DNA from: Trichobilharzia szidati
Taxonomy: Eukaryota > Platyhelminthes > Trematoda > Strigeidida > Schistosomatidae
DNA length: 64,000 nt
Assembly: GCA_944472155.2 (NCBI GenBank)
Contig: OX235279.1
Span: forward strand, 47,589,564-47,653,563
Reading direction: 5' to 3'
Of this stretch, positions 47,815 through 57,883 are shown piece by piece. The notes beneath the pieces were generated by a model. That model was not told where the DNA came from and made no database searches. It was given only the letters and a program-made list of their open reading frames with translations. Position 1 is the first letter of the stretch; every line of letters begins with the position of its first letter. A program made the translations under genes and the position numbers.

Positions 47815-48425
47815 GAAATCAGCGTGAGAATCGTCTGCATTTAACCAGCATAAACAACAAGATTCGGACTCTCAACACAAATATCAAGTCAGTCAGTCAG
47901 TCAGTCAGTCAGTCAGTCAGTCAGTCAGTCAGTCAGTCAGTCAGTCAGTCAGTCAGTCAGTCAGTCAGTGCTTCTATATGACTCAGAAACTTGGTGCCAG
48001 TGTGTCACGGAAAGCATTTCCAACAGACTAATGCAGACTTTTATCAACAGCTGTTCAATTCACTGGTTCCATACTGAAGATCAAATGGTCGGCTGGCTCA
48101 CCAGAAGCAATTAGCAGCAAGAGGCTGTGGTAGGAAACTGATCGAGAACCTATCGTTCGACAAATATTCAAGAGTTAGTGTAGATGGATATGTCACACAC
48201 CACTGAGGAGACAGTTGAATGACGTGGGACGCAGTGCAGGCCATTGGTGGAGTGGGACCGAGTGTGTGGTCGCTGCGACGATGCTACGGAGGAGATTGTG
48301 GGTGAGGTGGAGGAGATGAGAGATTGTGCGTAGTCTTGTGTCCAGTTGAAGAGAACAGCAGAAAGTAGAACAGATTGGATATGTGTTGTTGAATCCCTAT
48401 GTTCCCCTCGGAACCCAAGGGAATA
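47815..48425 (+). pseudogene. RTE LINE 3' fragment containing a GTCA expansion
   Basis: Plus-strand C-terminal LINE sequence: ACTCAGAAACTTGGTGCCAG, AGATCAAATGGTCGGCTGG, GCAGGCCATTGGTGGAGTGG (10-nt spacer version) and the tail AATCCCTATGTTCCCCTCGG. It is a reverse-complement relative of 45430-46010. Internal stops; dead. Confidence 0.8.
47887..47969. repeat. (AGTC)n microsatellite, about 21 units, inside a LINE
   Basis: 83 bases of perfect AGTC repeats. The same position in other LINE copies holds one unit (62834), three (45918) or two to three (58302), so the tract grew from a LINE-internal seed. Confidence 0.95.
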
Positions 48426-49064
48426 ATAATTGTGGTCTACTTCAGCCATCTGAATCAGTGTCTACAACGTTTTGTAGGCAGTCCTAAATTTAATGTCAAA
48501 TTCTCAGTAATTAAGATCAATCGAAAATCCCTAAACGGCTTTCCTGGAGTCTACAGTATGCTTAAAAAAGACCGTCAGCATACTCAATCCAAGGTGACAT
48601 GAGCAATAAACTGTCCTCGAAGCGTCATCAGTAAATATGACTGTTTAAAGCTGTGAGACTTCTTTATCAAAATGAATTTTACCCACAATGGAATTTTCCA
48701 AGGGAACACAGATTAGTCAAGTGTTAAGTGTCACTTCCTAAGGCAACTTGGATCTCTTAGCTTTAGTATGAATAATGCAATTAAAGGTACTGAGGTAAAC
48801 GTGATGCAACTGATAGTCATATTTAAGAAAAAATAAAACCGAATTACTGGTACAAAATGGAAGACAGGATGTATAATCAAACAAACTAGTAAATGCACTT
48901 TCCCAGGTCTGAAGATAAGTGTTTATTTTATTTTTTTTAATTGAATTTTAGATTTTTCCCGTCGACTGATTGCACCGAAGTGCTCCGTCTCAGGTTGACA
49001 TGTCGGCTTCTTGAGCAGATGCTTCGACGATGTCTGGGCATTTAATTAGTATTTAATTAGTGGA

Positions 49065-49253
49065 TGGTGACTAGCAGGGGAATCCAGGATGCGCATTTCG
49101 TCCTTTGGCGTTGGAAACTATGGGCATTGGGTTCGAGCCTCGGTGGGAACATCATCACTCACTGAGAAATGCAGGTACATCCAGATGACGAGTCCCAAAT
49201 AGGACGAAATGCGCATCCTGGATTCCACTGCTAGTCACCATCCACCAATTAAA
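49065..49253 (+). mobile_element. Sm-alpha SINE with hammerhead and inverted terminal arms
   Basis: The left arm (49070-49112) carries GGATGGTGACTAGCAG, AATCCAGGATGCGCATTTCG and TCC, and is the reverse complement of the right end (49201-49248). Between them are a tRNA-like head (TTTGGCGTTGGAAAC, B box GGGTTCGAGCCT) and a hammerhead at 49176-49225. This is the closest match in the window to the published Sm-alpha ribozyme (CCCAAATAGGACGAAA). Confidence 0.85.
49176..49225 (+). ncRNA. Sm-alpha hammerhead with C3 changed to A
   Basis: Stem I TACATCCAG pairs with CTGGAT (49218 onward). The core reads ATGACGA (49185-49191) instead of CTGANGA. Stem II GTCC/GGAC, GAAA (49206-49209), stem III ATGCGCAT (zero loop) and cleavage C (49217) are intact. 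C3 pairs with G8 in the active fold, so this one change should abolish cleavage. Confidence 0.75.
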
Positions 49254-49554
49254 TAAGTGTTTATTGTTTAGAGCTCATCGTCAAGCCCATTAAATTAAGA
49301 TCGCATTAGTGTGTAGGCAAACATTTGGTGACCTTCTGACATCTAGAGAAACGGTAATCAAATAAATTATTTGGTTTGGTGTGGATAAACACATCAATTT
49401 ATACGCTAAATTTATCTGAAAACTATCTAGTTTCCCTTTCAGATTTATTGACTATATCGGGTTGACTTGAAGCAAGAATACCAGTCAAAATAATTGAATT
49501 ATTATGCACATCTTCAATTGTACTTTGTGGCGATGCTCCATATAGCGGTGTAGT

Positions 49555-50570
49555 AGTATATCTGTGTGTCTGAATGTCTACCAAAAAGAGGATTTTTTTT
49601 CGACATGTCATTTTACATTTCCTATTCATTTTTTTGATGTCACTAATATCCACCACTATTGTCACAGGATTCACTCCACTAATTCACACATCAAAATAAC
49701 ACACTGACCACTTGGCACTATACTAATCAACACACTGGCACACTGCTGTCATTTTCGCCTACATCGTGTACAATCAAACAAATAGACAAACAAACAGATT
49801 AGTTATCTTAGTCATAGAGGAGATAACAGGAGACTTAGACACCTTGAATTTATAATCAATCACACCTGCTTAATACATTTGATCGCATGGAGATGAGAAT
49901 TTGTGTATCCTATGTGTAAACAACTATCGATAAACAGATTACGACGTAATGTTTATTGTTATTTATTTTTACACAGTTTCCTCCTGTGACACCTTTCCTC
50001 CACTACTGTATGTCGCAGACACACAGACACGCACAAACACTCTACGCACACACACACACAATGACACTAGACTTAGTTGTTGTTAGGTACAGCGGAAACG
50101 TACTCTCCTGTTTATACTACTCGCACATAATGGTTGCATCATCTTTAATCTCACAGCACTGACTGACTAATCGTGATCGCTACTCGCCTATTGTTATTGT
50201 TGTTGGTGGTGGTGGTGTTGGTGGTGTTCAGATCGTGATTTGATGACCCATGCGTATCTATGTCGTTTGTGTGTATTTATGTATGGTTGTCTGTGCAACT
50301 ATGGCATGCATGGTATATTGTGAAGATAACATTTTAGTGAACTGGTGAATTCATAGTTTGAATGAGAATCGTATTATCGAATGATTACATAAACATGCTG
50401 TCGTCAGCTGGTTATCAAATTCTAGCCTCTCTTTATCTATTAGTTTAGTTACTTAACTTATCACCTTAGTTGAATAGTATGTGTTTATACATGTATGTCT
50501 GGTGTGCGATCACTAGTTACTAAGGTGATTAAATGATGAATAAGGTGTCAGCAGTTAGAAAAAACAAAAC
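49555..50570. repeat. 1-kb dispersed repeat, second (inverted) copy
   Basis: Reverse-complement partner of 18220-19235 (see there). Contains CA-rich simple sequence at 50020-50062. Non-coding. Confidence 0.75.
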
Positions 50571-51814
50571 AACACTAAAACGAAATAAACACCTAGGGAT
50601 GAACATGAGATTAGTTAAGTCAAACATTATTATGTAGTGTAAAAATCACGTCATTAGATTGCAGAGTACTGATCTGATAACGCATGAAAAGAAGCTAAAC
50701 ACGATATTATTTATCTTCGGTTTTCGTTTTTTCCCCTGACAAATTAATTGTTATGTGCTATATAATTCCACTGTTTGGCTAGTTTTTTTTTTCTTCAATG
50801 TATAATGAAATGAAGTGAACTTTTTCGCTTCAAATGCAGATTGCATAAGTAACTTACAACGAAGTTAACCTCTAATTACAGGATTCAGGCGATTGTGTTC
50901 ATGTGATGTTAGATACTGAGCTCACTTATGCCTTCCTTCAGAATTCTTCATTAATAGCTTGCCTATTTTATGCAAAGTGACTATGATAAATTTATCTAAT
51001 TCCATCATGGAATCCTACACTTCCACAATGGCCAAGTCCCTGATCGCGAGTGCCCCTTCTCAGTCACTTCTCTTTGGTTCAGTTTGAAGTATCCGGTAAA
51101 GAAGTAGAGATACTACTAATATATTTTATTTGATTAACACTTTTATGGACACACACACGTAATATTAACACCACTATCTACAGTTTTGTAGTATTCAGTT
51201 TCCTTTTAGTTCCAGTGCTCTTTCGAATTTGTTAATCATACTTATTTTTATGCATATTTTATCACTTTACTTTTCACCACGGTCAGCGCACTCATCTACA
51301 CCTGGACAACAGTTTACACCTTCTTCTCTTCTTGTTATTCAAAAGTTACTTCTGTTTTATAATTAACTTATTCTACTGTGTATATTCTGTTAGTGGTTCT
51401 GGCTTTCATAAAATGAAACACGTATCATAGCTCTGTAAAAGGGGCGTTTAAAGTTGTGAATTATGATACAGGCACAAGTGAATAGTTCAGAATATGTATG
51501 ACAGTAGAAACTCGGTTGTATACTTAATTAACACTAGCATTCTTTGATGTGACATTAGACAATGAGATGGGACGTTTCGTCGTCCTATTTCGGCGAAGTG
51601 ATGCTGCAAATTATGAAAATCTGTTCATCTAATTGTTATAGTCTTTCTTCCACAACTATGCACTTATACTTCTGAACATAAGACTCTTCACATAGATAAA
51701 TTGTCTACAAATTAGTAGTCAAAATCGGTAAAAGAAAAATGCCCTAAGATTGGCGGTCTGTTCAACAACATAGAGCATAATTTCTTTTTTTTGATCGTTC
51801 AATCAATTCCTTGG
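50571..51814. other. Intergenic, nothing recognised
   Basis: AT-rich; no gene. A faint hammerhead-SINE-like block at about 51565-51605 is too weak to call. Confidence 0.35.
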
Positions 51815-52050
51815 CTTACAAGGTATGCTCTTGTGTTCAGAGCAGAATATAAAGCTTCAAGACAGGGCTTTGGCGTTTCAGTAGCATTAGTGTTTTTCAC
51901 TGAGTGAAGTAGCCAGTCTCACCCCCAACCTCCCCTCTTTGTCGAGATTATAACCGGCTAAGGGAAGTAATGGAGTGTGTCGGCCGAGAACCGAAACCCC
52001 TAACCATTTCCATGGTTGGCCAGCATTTTACCGTTGAACAGACGACACCC
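51815..52050 (-). mobile_element. SINE-L, decayed full-length copy
   Basis: Minus strand: tail about 51835-51865, body GACTGGCTACTTCACTCAG, linker TAGCCGGTTATAATC and head with a B-box-like GGTTTCGGTTC. All parts are in the correct order. Confidence 0.7.
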
Positions 52051-52571
52051 AAATTCTCAGAATTACACTTGTAAAATGCTCACTGACAGCATTTAAATGT
52101 TTGATTAGGTTCAACTGCATTCTTTAAGAATATCGAGTGGACGAATTGTACTGGACCTTGTTTTTTTCCCTTTTCATATTATTGCATTGTTTGAATGGGG
52201 TGAACTTTTTAATATTCCGTTGTCATCAACTAATAATAAGTTGAGCTTATCATGTTCAGGTCCTGTTGAAAGCATGCTAATAATCACATAGTATCTCAAA
52301 ATCAAGTTTTGTAAACTCTCCAATTTTATTCCATTCGTTATCAAGCGTGATTGTCATTCTCTACCGATTTGTTTAACCTACACTTCCTCTTTTTATTTCA
52401 GAAGTGGACATAATAATAAGTACAATTTTAAGTTACAAAACAGTGAAACTATACTTCATGCTATATGGTAATAAAGACACGACAGTAACCTAAGTGATGA
52501 TCATCAAAATCGGTTCGCTACAGACTGTCAAATGACATTCTATTAGCTGGAATTTCAGTGTGCGGAACCCA

Positions 52572-52583
52572 CCCCCCCCCCCC
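52572..52583. repeat. Poly-C tract
   Basis: Twelve C residues in an otherwise AT-rich region. Confidence 0.95.
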
Positions 52584-52684
52584 AAATTTTGACTTAAGTG
52601 GTTATAACTAACCAGATCTTTTCAATAAGTATGTACTTTAAGTCAGATAGTGGAAGTTGTCTGTGGTCCATGGTCATCCTACTG

Positions 52685-52880
52685 TGCGTCGGTGGCACAG
52701 TGTTTAGGACTCTCACCGACCATGCACATGGTCCGGGGTTCGATCCCCTGCCGGCGCACACCCGATATCTATGGTCGGCCTGAATTTGGGCTACCGATAT
52801 CCATGCTGAAAATTCCATGCTTGTACTGAAAATACGGTGTGGAATCAAGCTGTAAAGCAAAATAAAATCAAATAAAGTCT
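52685..52880 (+). mobile_element. SINE-3, well preserved
   Basis: Nearly identical to 39897-40079: GCGTCGGTGGCACAGTG, B box GGGTTCGATCCC, CACCCGATATCTATGG, GTGTGGAATCAAGCTGTAAA and an A-rich AAAATAAAATCAAATAAA tail. The high identity suggests a recently active family. Confidence 0.85.
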
Positions 52881-53017
52881 GCCACAGTCCTAGGATAACA
52901 TACGGAGTTACAGCTACTGTCATTTCCGTAAAAGGTCAAATAGTTTGTTTTGATTGTCAGGGTATATCATACGCTTCCTTAATGTGCGTCTTCTTCCTTT
53001 AGCTAGTCATTCCCTTG

Positions 53018-53018
<1 letters not shown>

Positions 53019-53050
<32 letters not shown>

Positions 53051-53055
53051 TATAT
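53019..53055. repeat. (TA)n microsatellite
   Basis: TA repeats interrupted once by TG. Confidence 0.95.
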
Positions 53056-53953
53056 GTCAAGATGTTCACTTGCAAATTGATGCATATATGATATGACCAA
53101 AACTGTGTAACATATGGTCCAGAATCTTCTTAGCTTAATCGAAAAGCTCTTGTAACATTCTTTCCAACTAAGTTAATACTTTGTAATGAAGTATAGTTTA
53201 GTAATAAGCAATTCATTTCTCAAATTTTGATTTTGTACATGATTAATATTATCATCATAACTTTAGTGGGTTAATACTCCGAAGATCCAGTAATAATAGT
53301 AATTATTATTATTATTATCATATATGACGAAATTTGGCTTATTTTTCTGCTGGAAAATTTATTAATTCTTTACCACAGTCTTTACTTTTTATTAAAGTTA
53401 TTAGCACTTATATTGGCGCATATCTTTTTTAAGATTAAAAATGACAATGGAATTAGTGACCAGCTGGGTTCTTAAAGTTAGCTAACACTTATCCCAAATA
53501 TATTTCGCCTATTGAAGTAGTCTTCAATTCCAGCAGTGAGCAGCTGGGCACATATGTGTATATACTTGTCGGAACAAGTGAATAAGCTAAGCTGTCGTAT
53601 ATGGTATGTATGTGTGTGTGTATGCATTCCAGAAATGATGTAATTGATGGGTCATCCCCATAAAAAACCAATTTAATTTATTTTTATTGCATCACTCATT
53701 GAATCGTATTGGTGTTCTATATAGTATTTCAACCACTTAAAGACTTCATTTAGCAAAGGTCGAATAAGAATTTAAAAAAATTTTATTTGATTTAGAGATT
53801 GTCATACATCCTCAATATTGGTGTCTTTTTTCCCATCCTCATCTTTAGTCTCATTAAAAAAAGAGATTTTCCAAGGGGGAATTATCACGTCCCATGAAGA
53901 CAAAATCTGAAGTTAACTAACCATCTGATTAATTTTTAAGGAGAAAGCCTTTT

Positions 53954-54289
53954 CTATAGTTTGGTTTGTAAGGGTTACCTTTGTTTTTACGAGTTGATCA
54001 CGGATTGATATCAGTTAGAGAACCATTGAAAACCAGGGAGTACTGGACAGCTGCTGTTTCATACTAGTTCGGGAATCATCGGCGGTAGAAGTTAGAATTC
54101 ATGAGCCATTGAATCGGGTCCCAGTAGCTGAATGGCATACGAGCTTGCCTTGTAACAGGAAGGTCCTGGGTTCGAATCCCAGTGGGTGTATACTGCTGAT
54201 GACTCCCGAACTAGGATGAAGCGGCAGCTGTCCAGTATTCCCTGGTTTTCAATGGTTCTCTACCTGATATCAAGCCGTGGTCAACCGGC
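53954..54289. mobile_element. SINE-H fold-back insertion with perfect 12-bp target-site duplication
   Basis: AGAAAGCCTTTT flanks it at 53942-53953 and 54290-54301. 53954-54073 is the minus-strand 3' part (full tail terminus CTATAG at the very left edge, hammerhead remnant at 54030-54075). 54074-54289 is a plus-strand SINE-H with leader, tRNA-like head (A box TAGCTGAATGG, B box GGTTCGAATCC), hammerhead 54190-54238 and a tail cut at GTGGTCAACCGGC. The inverted tails form arms of about 85 bases. Confidence 0.85.
54190..54238 (+). ncRNA. Hammerhead with covarying stem I but altered A15.1
   Basis: Stem I is ATACTG/CAGTAT, where sister copies have GTACTG/CAGTAC: both strands changed together. The core CTGATGA (54196-54202) is intact. 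Stem II keeps TCC/GGA but has a C-U mismatch next to the core. The GAAA reads GAAG, so A15.1 is G and could only form G-U. Probably inactive or very weak. Confidence 0.65.
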
Positions 54290-54466
54290 AGAAAGCCTTT
54301 TATCTACTGGCTACCAAATTCATTTTAACCTTTCGCTTTACATCTTCAGTATTCTCTGATGAAATATGAATACACTAGGTAGAGAATCACTCTAGTGTTT
54401 GTTAAGCATAGTGAAAAAAATACAATGAGCTAAAGTTAGATTATACTAGAGTATAAAAAAAGTGAT

Positions 54467-54665
54467 TCGGCCGTAGAACGCTCAACCAACCACGGTAAAG
54501 GTGTGTGTGTGTTTCGATCCCCGGCCGACGCACTCCTCCACCTCACCAAGCCAGTTGGGCATGAGGCTAGTAACCCTATCCTGTAAAAATAAAAACCATT
54601 GCCACCGAAACTTCCAAGCTCTAGTTTGAAGCCCTATTTTCCACGGGGAATTTAAAAAATTTAAA
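54467..54665 (+). mobile_element. SINE-L
   Basis: Head AGTGATTCGGCCGTAGAACG with a short GT run inserted before the B-box-like TTTCGATCCCC. Body CATGAGGCTAGTAACCCTAT and tail TTGAAGCCCTATTTTCCACG are clear. Confidence 0.8.
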
Positions 54666-54854
54666 AAATGAAATATTAATACAACAGAAGTAATGAGTTT
54701 AGAATAGAGTTTTCGCATTTTGAAAGCTACACAGTTCTGAGGGGAAAAGGATGAGATGCCACCACAGTTTCCGTTGGAAAGCAAAATTAGTCAAACCACA
54801 ATACGTGATAAACTTGACACTATATATGGCAAGCAGGCATAGATGTTTGACGAT

Positions 54855-55045
54855 ATATACTACTCACCGGTTGGCGTCAGTAGTTGGACGTCTTGAGACA
54901 TTAACCACCAGTAGTGTTTGCTAACCAGATCAAAGTTTCCAAGATGGCAGATGGCCGTTTCGCTCATTTAGCACGAAGCTCTTCAGCACTACTCGTTGAT
55001 ATGGACGGTATCAAACTACTCATGCTAACCGGTCAGTAGTATATA
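54855..55045. mobile_element. Small element with 22-bp terminal inverted repeats
   Basis: The left end TATATACTACTCACCGGTTG and right end CTAACCGGTCAGTAGTATAT are imperfect reverse complements bounding about 190 bases. There is no coding frame. A hammerhead-like core occurs on the minus strand (see findings). No clear target-site duplication. Possibly MITE-like. Confidence 0.5.
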
Positions 55046-56184
55046 CCATAATGAAATTTATCTGATGCAGTTACGATTTTGTAGTTTGAAACCAATATCG
55101 CTCACAACAGTGATAACAACAAAAATCAGCAACAGGACATTTAACTGCTTAGCTTAAAATATAATGAACTTCTGTCTTTAAATTTTTTTATCGGGAGTTA
55201 CTGTTGCGAATTTCCATGTTTCTTTTGAATGTACCATCAATTTCTGTTTTAAAAAAATCACAATTATCAATCTGACTTCATCAGGTAATGAGAAATTGTT
55301 CCAAAAATGTATGTTTCTTACGTAATCGATATCGTCCATAGAATTAGAGAAGGATTACATGAGTGATGACAGATGCTAATGTAGTTCCTGATCATGTATG
55401 ACGCAATTTTGTCCCCTTAACACATGAGCGGACACCACATATCTCAATAGTTTGCTTACTCCTTGGAAAGGTTAATGAAAATAATTTTGAATAAAGCAAG
55501 AACAGCAGTTTGTGCAGAATAAGATAGTACCGTCATTTATCTCGTTGACTTCTCATCAGCTGCTTACAGTCTAAAGATATTATTAAGTTTATGTACAGAA
55601 ACAATTTTCACATGATGCCAGTTGACAGAGAGTACAAGTTGACACAAAAAATCAATGTATGCATACGATGGTAAGGGAGTTATGTAACAGAGACAAGAAG
55701 TTGAGGTCAAAGATTACGTAGTCAGATGGAGTAGATAATAAAGACGTCCAGTTACCAAGACAAGGAAGGACTGATAACTTCTTCTTTCTAAAAATATGAA
55801 TCGTGTTTCAGGAGTTTGATAGGGATTGCTTTGGTCAAATTAATAGGAACTGAGCTACTTTGTCTACTGATAATTTTAAAAGAATTTGCGATGTCCACCT
55901 CATATCCCCTATCAAGAATATGCCTACCAATGGCAGTGTTGAAAGGGTTTGTCCCCTTGGGAAGTAGACTTTGTGATACATATTCAGAAAATCGGAATTG
56001 TGCTCTTCGTTTTGTTCTTCCAATGTAACTGCCCACGCAGGTGCATGTCAATTTGTATACACAATAACAGTTAACATCAGAAGGATATCTGTTGACTTTT
56101 GACTGCACCAAGGAGGACGTTGTCCGAAAGGCAGGAACCAACTTAGCTGCAGAATAAGCTCTGGCTAGCGAAGTGTTCAATCTT

Positions 56185-56334
56185 TGCCTTGTAACCAGAA
56201 GGTCCTGGGTTCGAATCCCGGTGGGTGCGTACTGCTGAAGAGTCCCAAACTAGGACAATAGAAACAGCTGTCCAGTACTCCTAGGTTTTCCAATGGTTCT
56301 CTAACTAATGTCAGCTCATGATGAAAATCCTGTA
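56185..56334 (+). mobile_element. 5'-truncated SINE-H inserted in the Penelope frame
   Basis: TTCAATCTT is duplicated at 56176-56184 and 56335-56343. Reading through the empty site restores a continuous Penelope frame (RRLNTSL), which confirms the boundaries. It contains the second half of the tRNA-like head (B box GGTTCGAATCC), hammerhead 56229-56278 and tail. Confidence 0.9.
56229..56278 (+). ncRNA. Hammerhead with a 4-nt insertion before GAAA
   Basis: Stem I GTACTG/CAGTAC, core CTGAAGA (56235-56241), stem II GTCC/GGAC, GAAA (56261-56264), stem III ACAGCTGT and cleavage C (56272) all match the family consensus. The only lesion is AATA (56257-56260) between stem II and G12, which should disturb the catalytic junction. 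Confidence 0.75.
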
Positions 56335-56969
56335 TTCAATCTTCTGTTGACTATTCCTTAAATATTATCACCTTAAAAATCAATTTGAGTGAAGATAGGC
56401 CTTCGTCGTACTGTGATCCTTCTGACTTTTGAACCTTCACATCTTCCATACTTGTTAATGAATCTCCCAGGGTAGCCGTTGTTTTCCACCACCTTTTCGA
56501 GAATCATAAATTCTTCCTCTAGTTTGTTTGTAGAGAATATTCTCCTGACTCTACTAACAGAATCTTTAGTAGTGTTATGGTATAGCTATTTGGGCAAAAA
56601 CTATTAATATGTAAGTACTGTCCTCTCCATTTTGGCCTTCAGCAGACTGACCTCTGCAGACTATCGTCTTCCAGAAGCTGCATGGGAATATCAAGGAGGT
56701 GAAACTGTCCATTATTTTCATGCTCCATAGTAAATTTAATATTTATATGTGCGTCGTTGAGTGATCTGAGTAGGCAGGAAGCATATCTTTCATTGTTGCG
56801 CACTACAAATTTTTAATCGATATATCGGCAGTAAAAAGTTGTTTCGTCGATCGCATGCTTTATCGGGGGAACCCCACATCACAAAGAAAGAAAAGGTGAA
56901 GAATGACTACTCTTAAGATTTATGTTTATTCAGCATGCCACTGTTGGTTTCTTCAACGTAGATCAACTG

Positions 56970-57160
56970 TTAAGTAGCTGAATGTTCAACCAGCTTTGTC
57001 TGGTAAGTTGAAGGCCCCGGGTTCAATACTCAGTGCGGTAGTGGGTGGCCACTAATGAAGAATCCCAAAATAAGACGAAACACCTATTCAGTGCTCACTG
57101 GTCTCTCTTCAGCTGATGCTGGTTCGTGACGAAATCTAACTGTTGAAACAAAATTAATCC
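56970..57160 (+). mobile_element. SINE-H, decayed
   Basis: Head with TTAAGTAGCTGAATG and B box GGGTTCAATACTC. Hammerhead remnant AATGAAGAATCCC...GACGAAACACC, then the tail TCAGCTGATGCTGGTTCG. The core is not intact. Confidence 0.65.
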
Positions 57161-57214
57161 CTAGTCTAGATAAGTGGTAAGTACGTTGATATTTCTTGTT
57201 GCAGGTGGAGATGG

Positions 57215-57440
57215 ATCGAATATACTATGAAAAGACATTCAGGTGGCATTAAGCACCAGATCGTGGAGTGAAACACGAATGAGAAGCAACACGTTGTGTG
57301 TCCAAAGGCGACATGGAAAACATCATGTGATTATAAAATTAAGGTTTATCGGCACTTGTGGAGTCAGCTGGAAGTGACTGCAAAGCAGAGTGGGGATGTG
57401 TTTGTGAAGCCCTACATTCCACCCGAGAACAAAATGAATG
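57215..57440 (+). pseudogene. RTE LINE 3' fragment, decayed
   Basis: AGGTGGAGATGGATCG, GATCGTGGAGTGAAACACG, GGCGACATGGAAAACATCATG and the tail GTGAAGCCCTACATTCCACC follow the LINE order. Many frame breaks. Confidence 0.7.
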
Positions 57441-57774
57441 CAAAACATAATTTAGTTTAATTTAATCCTCGAATACCCTAAAACCTCAAAATGTCTGTCG
57501 TCTTAATTAGATAATCACTATACCCTCACCAGAAGATTTTCATTTCACTTTATCTTGCAAATATCATAAACTGAAGCTCGAAATAAGAAATTATCTTATA
57601 CAAATGGGTTATACTGTGGTAGTATTGTTGTCATATGACGTGAACTGTAAGCATTTGACATCATATCATTTATTTGGGAAAAATCCTTCTTATGCTCAGT
57701 AAACATCATTCTACTGATAAGCACAGAGAGAAATTCAATTATGAAAACATCTGTAAAGCAACCTGTAAATATGC

Positions 57775-57880
57775 GTAGTCTTTTTTCATTCCTTTACGTT
57801 CCAAATGGTAGATTTTATTTCATTTTAAAGGAGTAGAGATGGCAGCCTCACATCCAGCCTTTCGCCTATACCTCGCTTAT
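57775..57880 (-). mobile_element. SINE-L fragment
   Basis: Minus-strand tail (GGAACGTAAAGGAATG) and body (GGCTGGATGTGAGGCTGCC). It abuts the LINE tail at 57884. Confidence 0.5.
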
Positions 57881-57883
57881 TAT

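Larger units (their letters stand above)
55788..56840 (-). pseudogene. Penelope-like element: end of RT, linker and GIY-YIG endonuclease
   Basis: In minus-strand order: NERYASCLLRSLNDAHINIK (about 56800-56740) and FHLLDIPMQLLEDDSLQ, then KWRGQYLH (late reverse transcriptase); FMILEKVVENNGYPGRFINK (about 56510-56450); RRLNTSLARAYSAAKLVPAF (56350-56130 across an inserted SINE); then the GIY-YIG core VYKLTCTCVGSYIGRTKRR (56065-56005), ending HDSYF and a stop at about 55790. Frameshifts and stops interrupt the RT and linker, so the copy is dead, but the last about 130 codons remain open. The order RT then C-terminal GIY-YIG is diagnostic for Penelope-like elements, which schistosomes are known to carry. 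Confidence 0.85.

Noticed and set aside
47887..47969. CRISPR-like or regulatory tandem array
   Set aside because: It is a pure tetranucleotide microsatellite without spacers in a eukaryotic LINE remnant.
51560..51610. TTTCGTCGTCCTATTTCGGC resembling a reverse Sm-alpha hammerhead
   Set aside because: Too short and interrupted, with no head or tail nearby.
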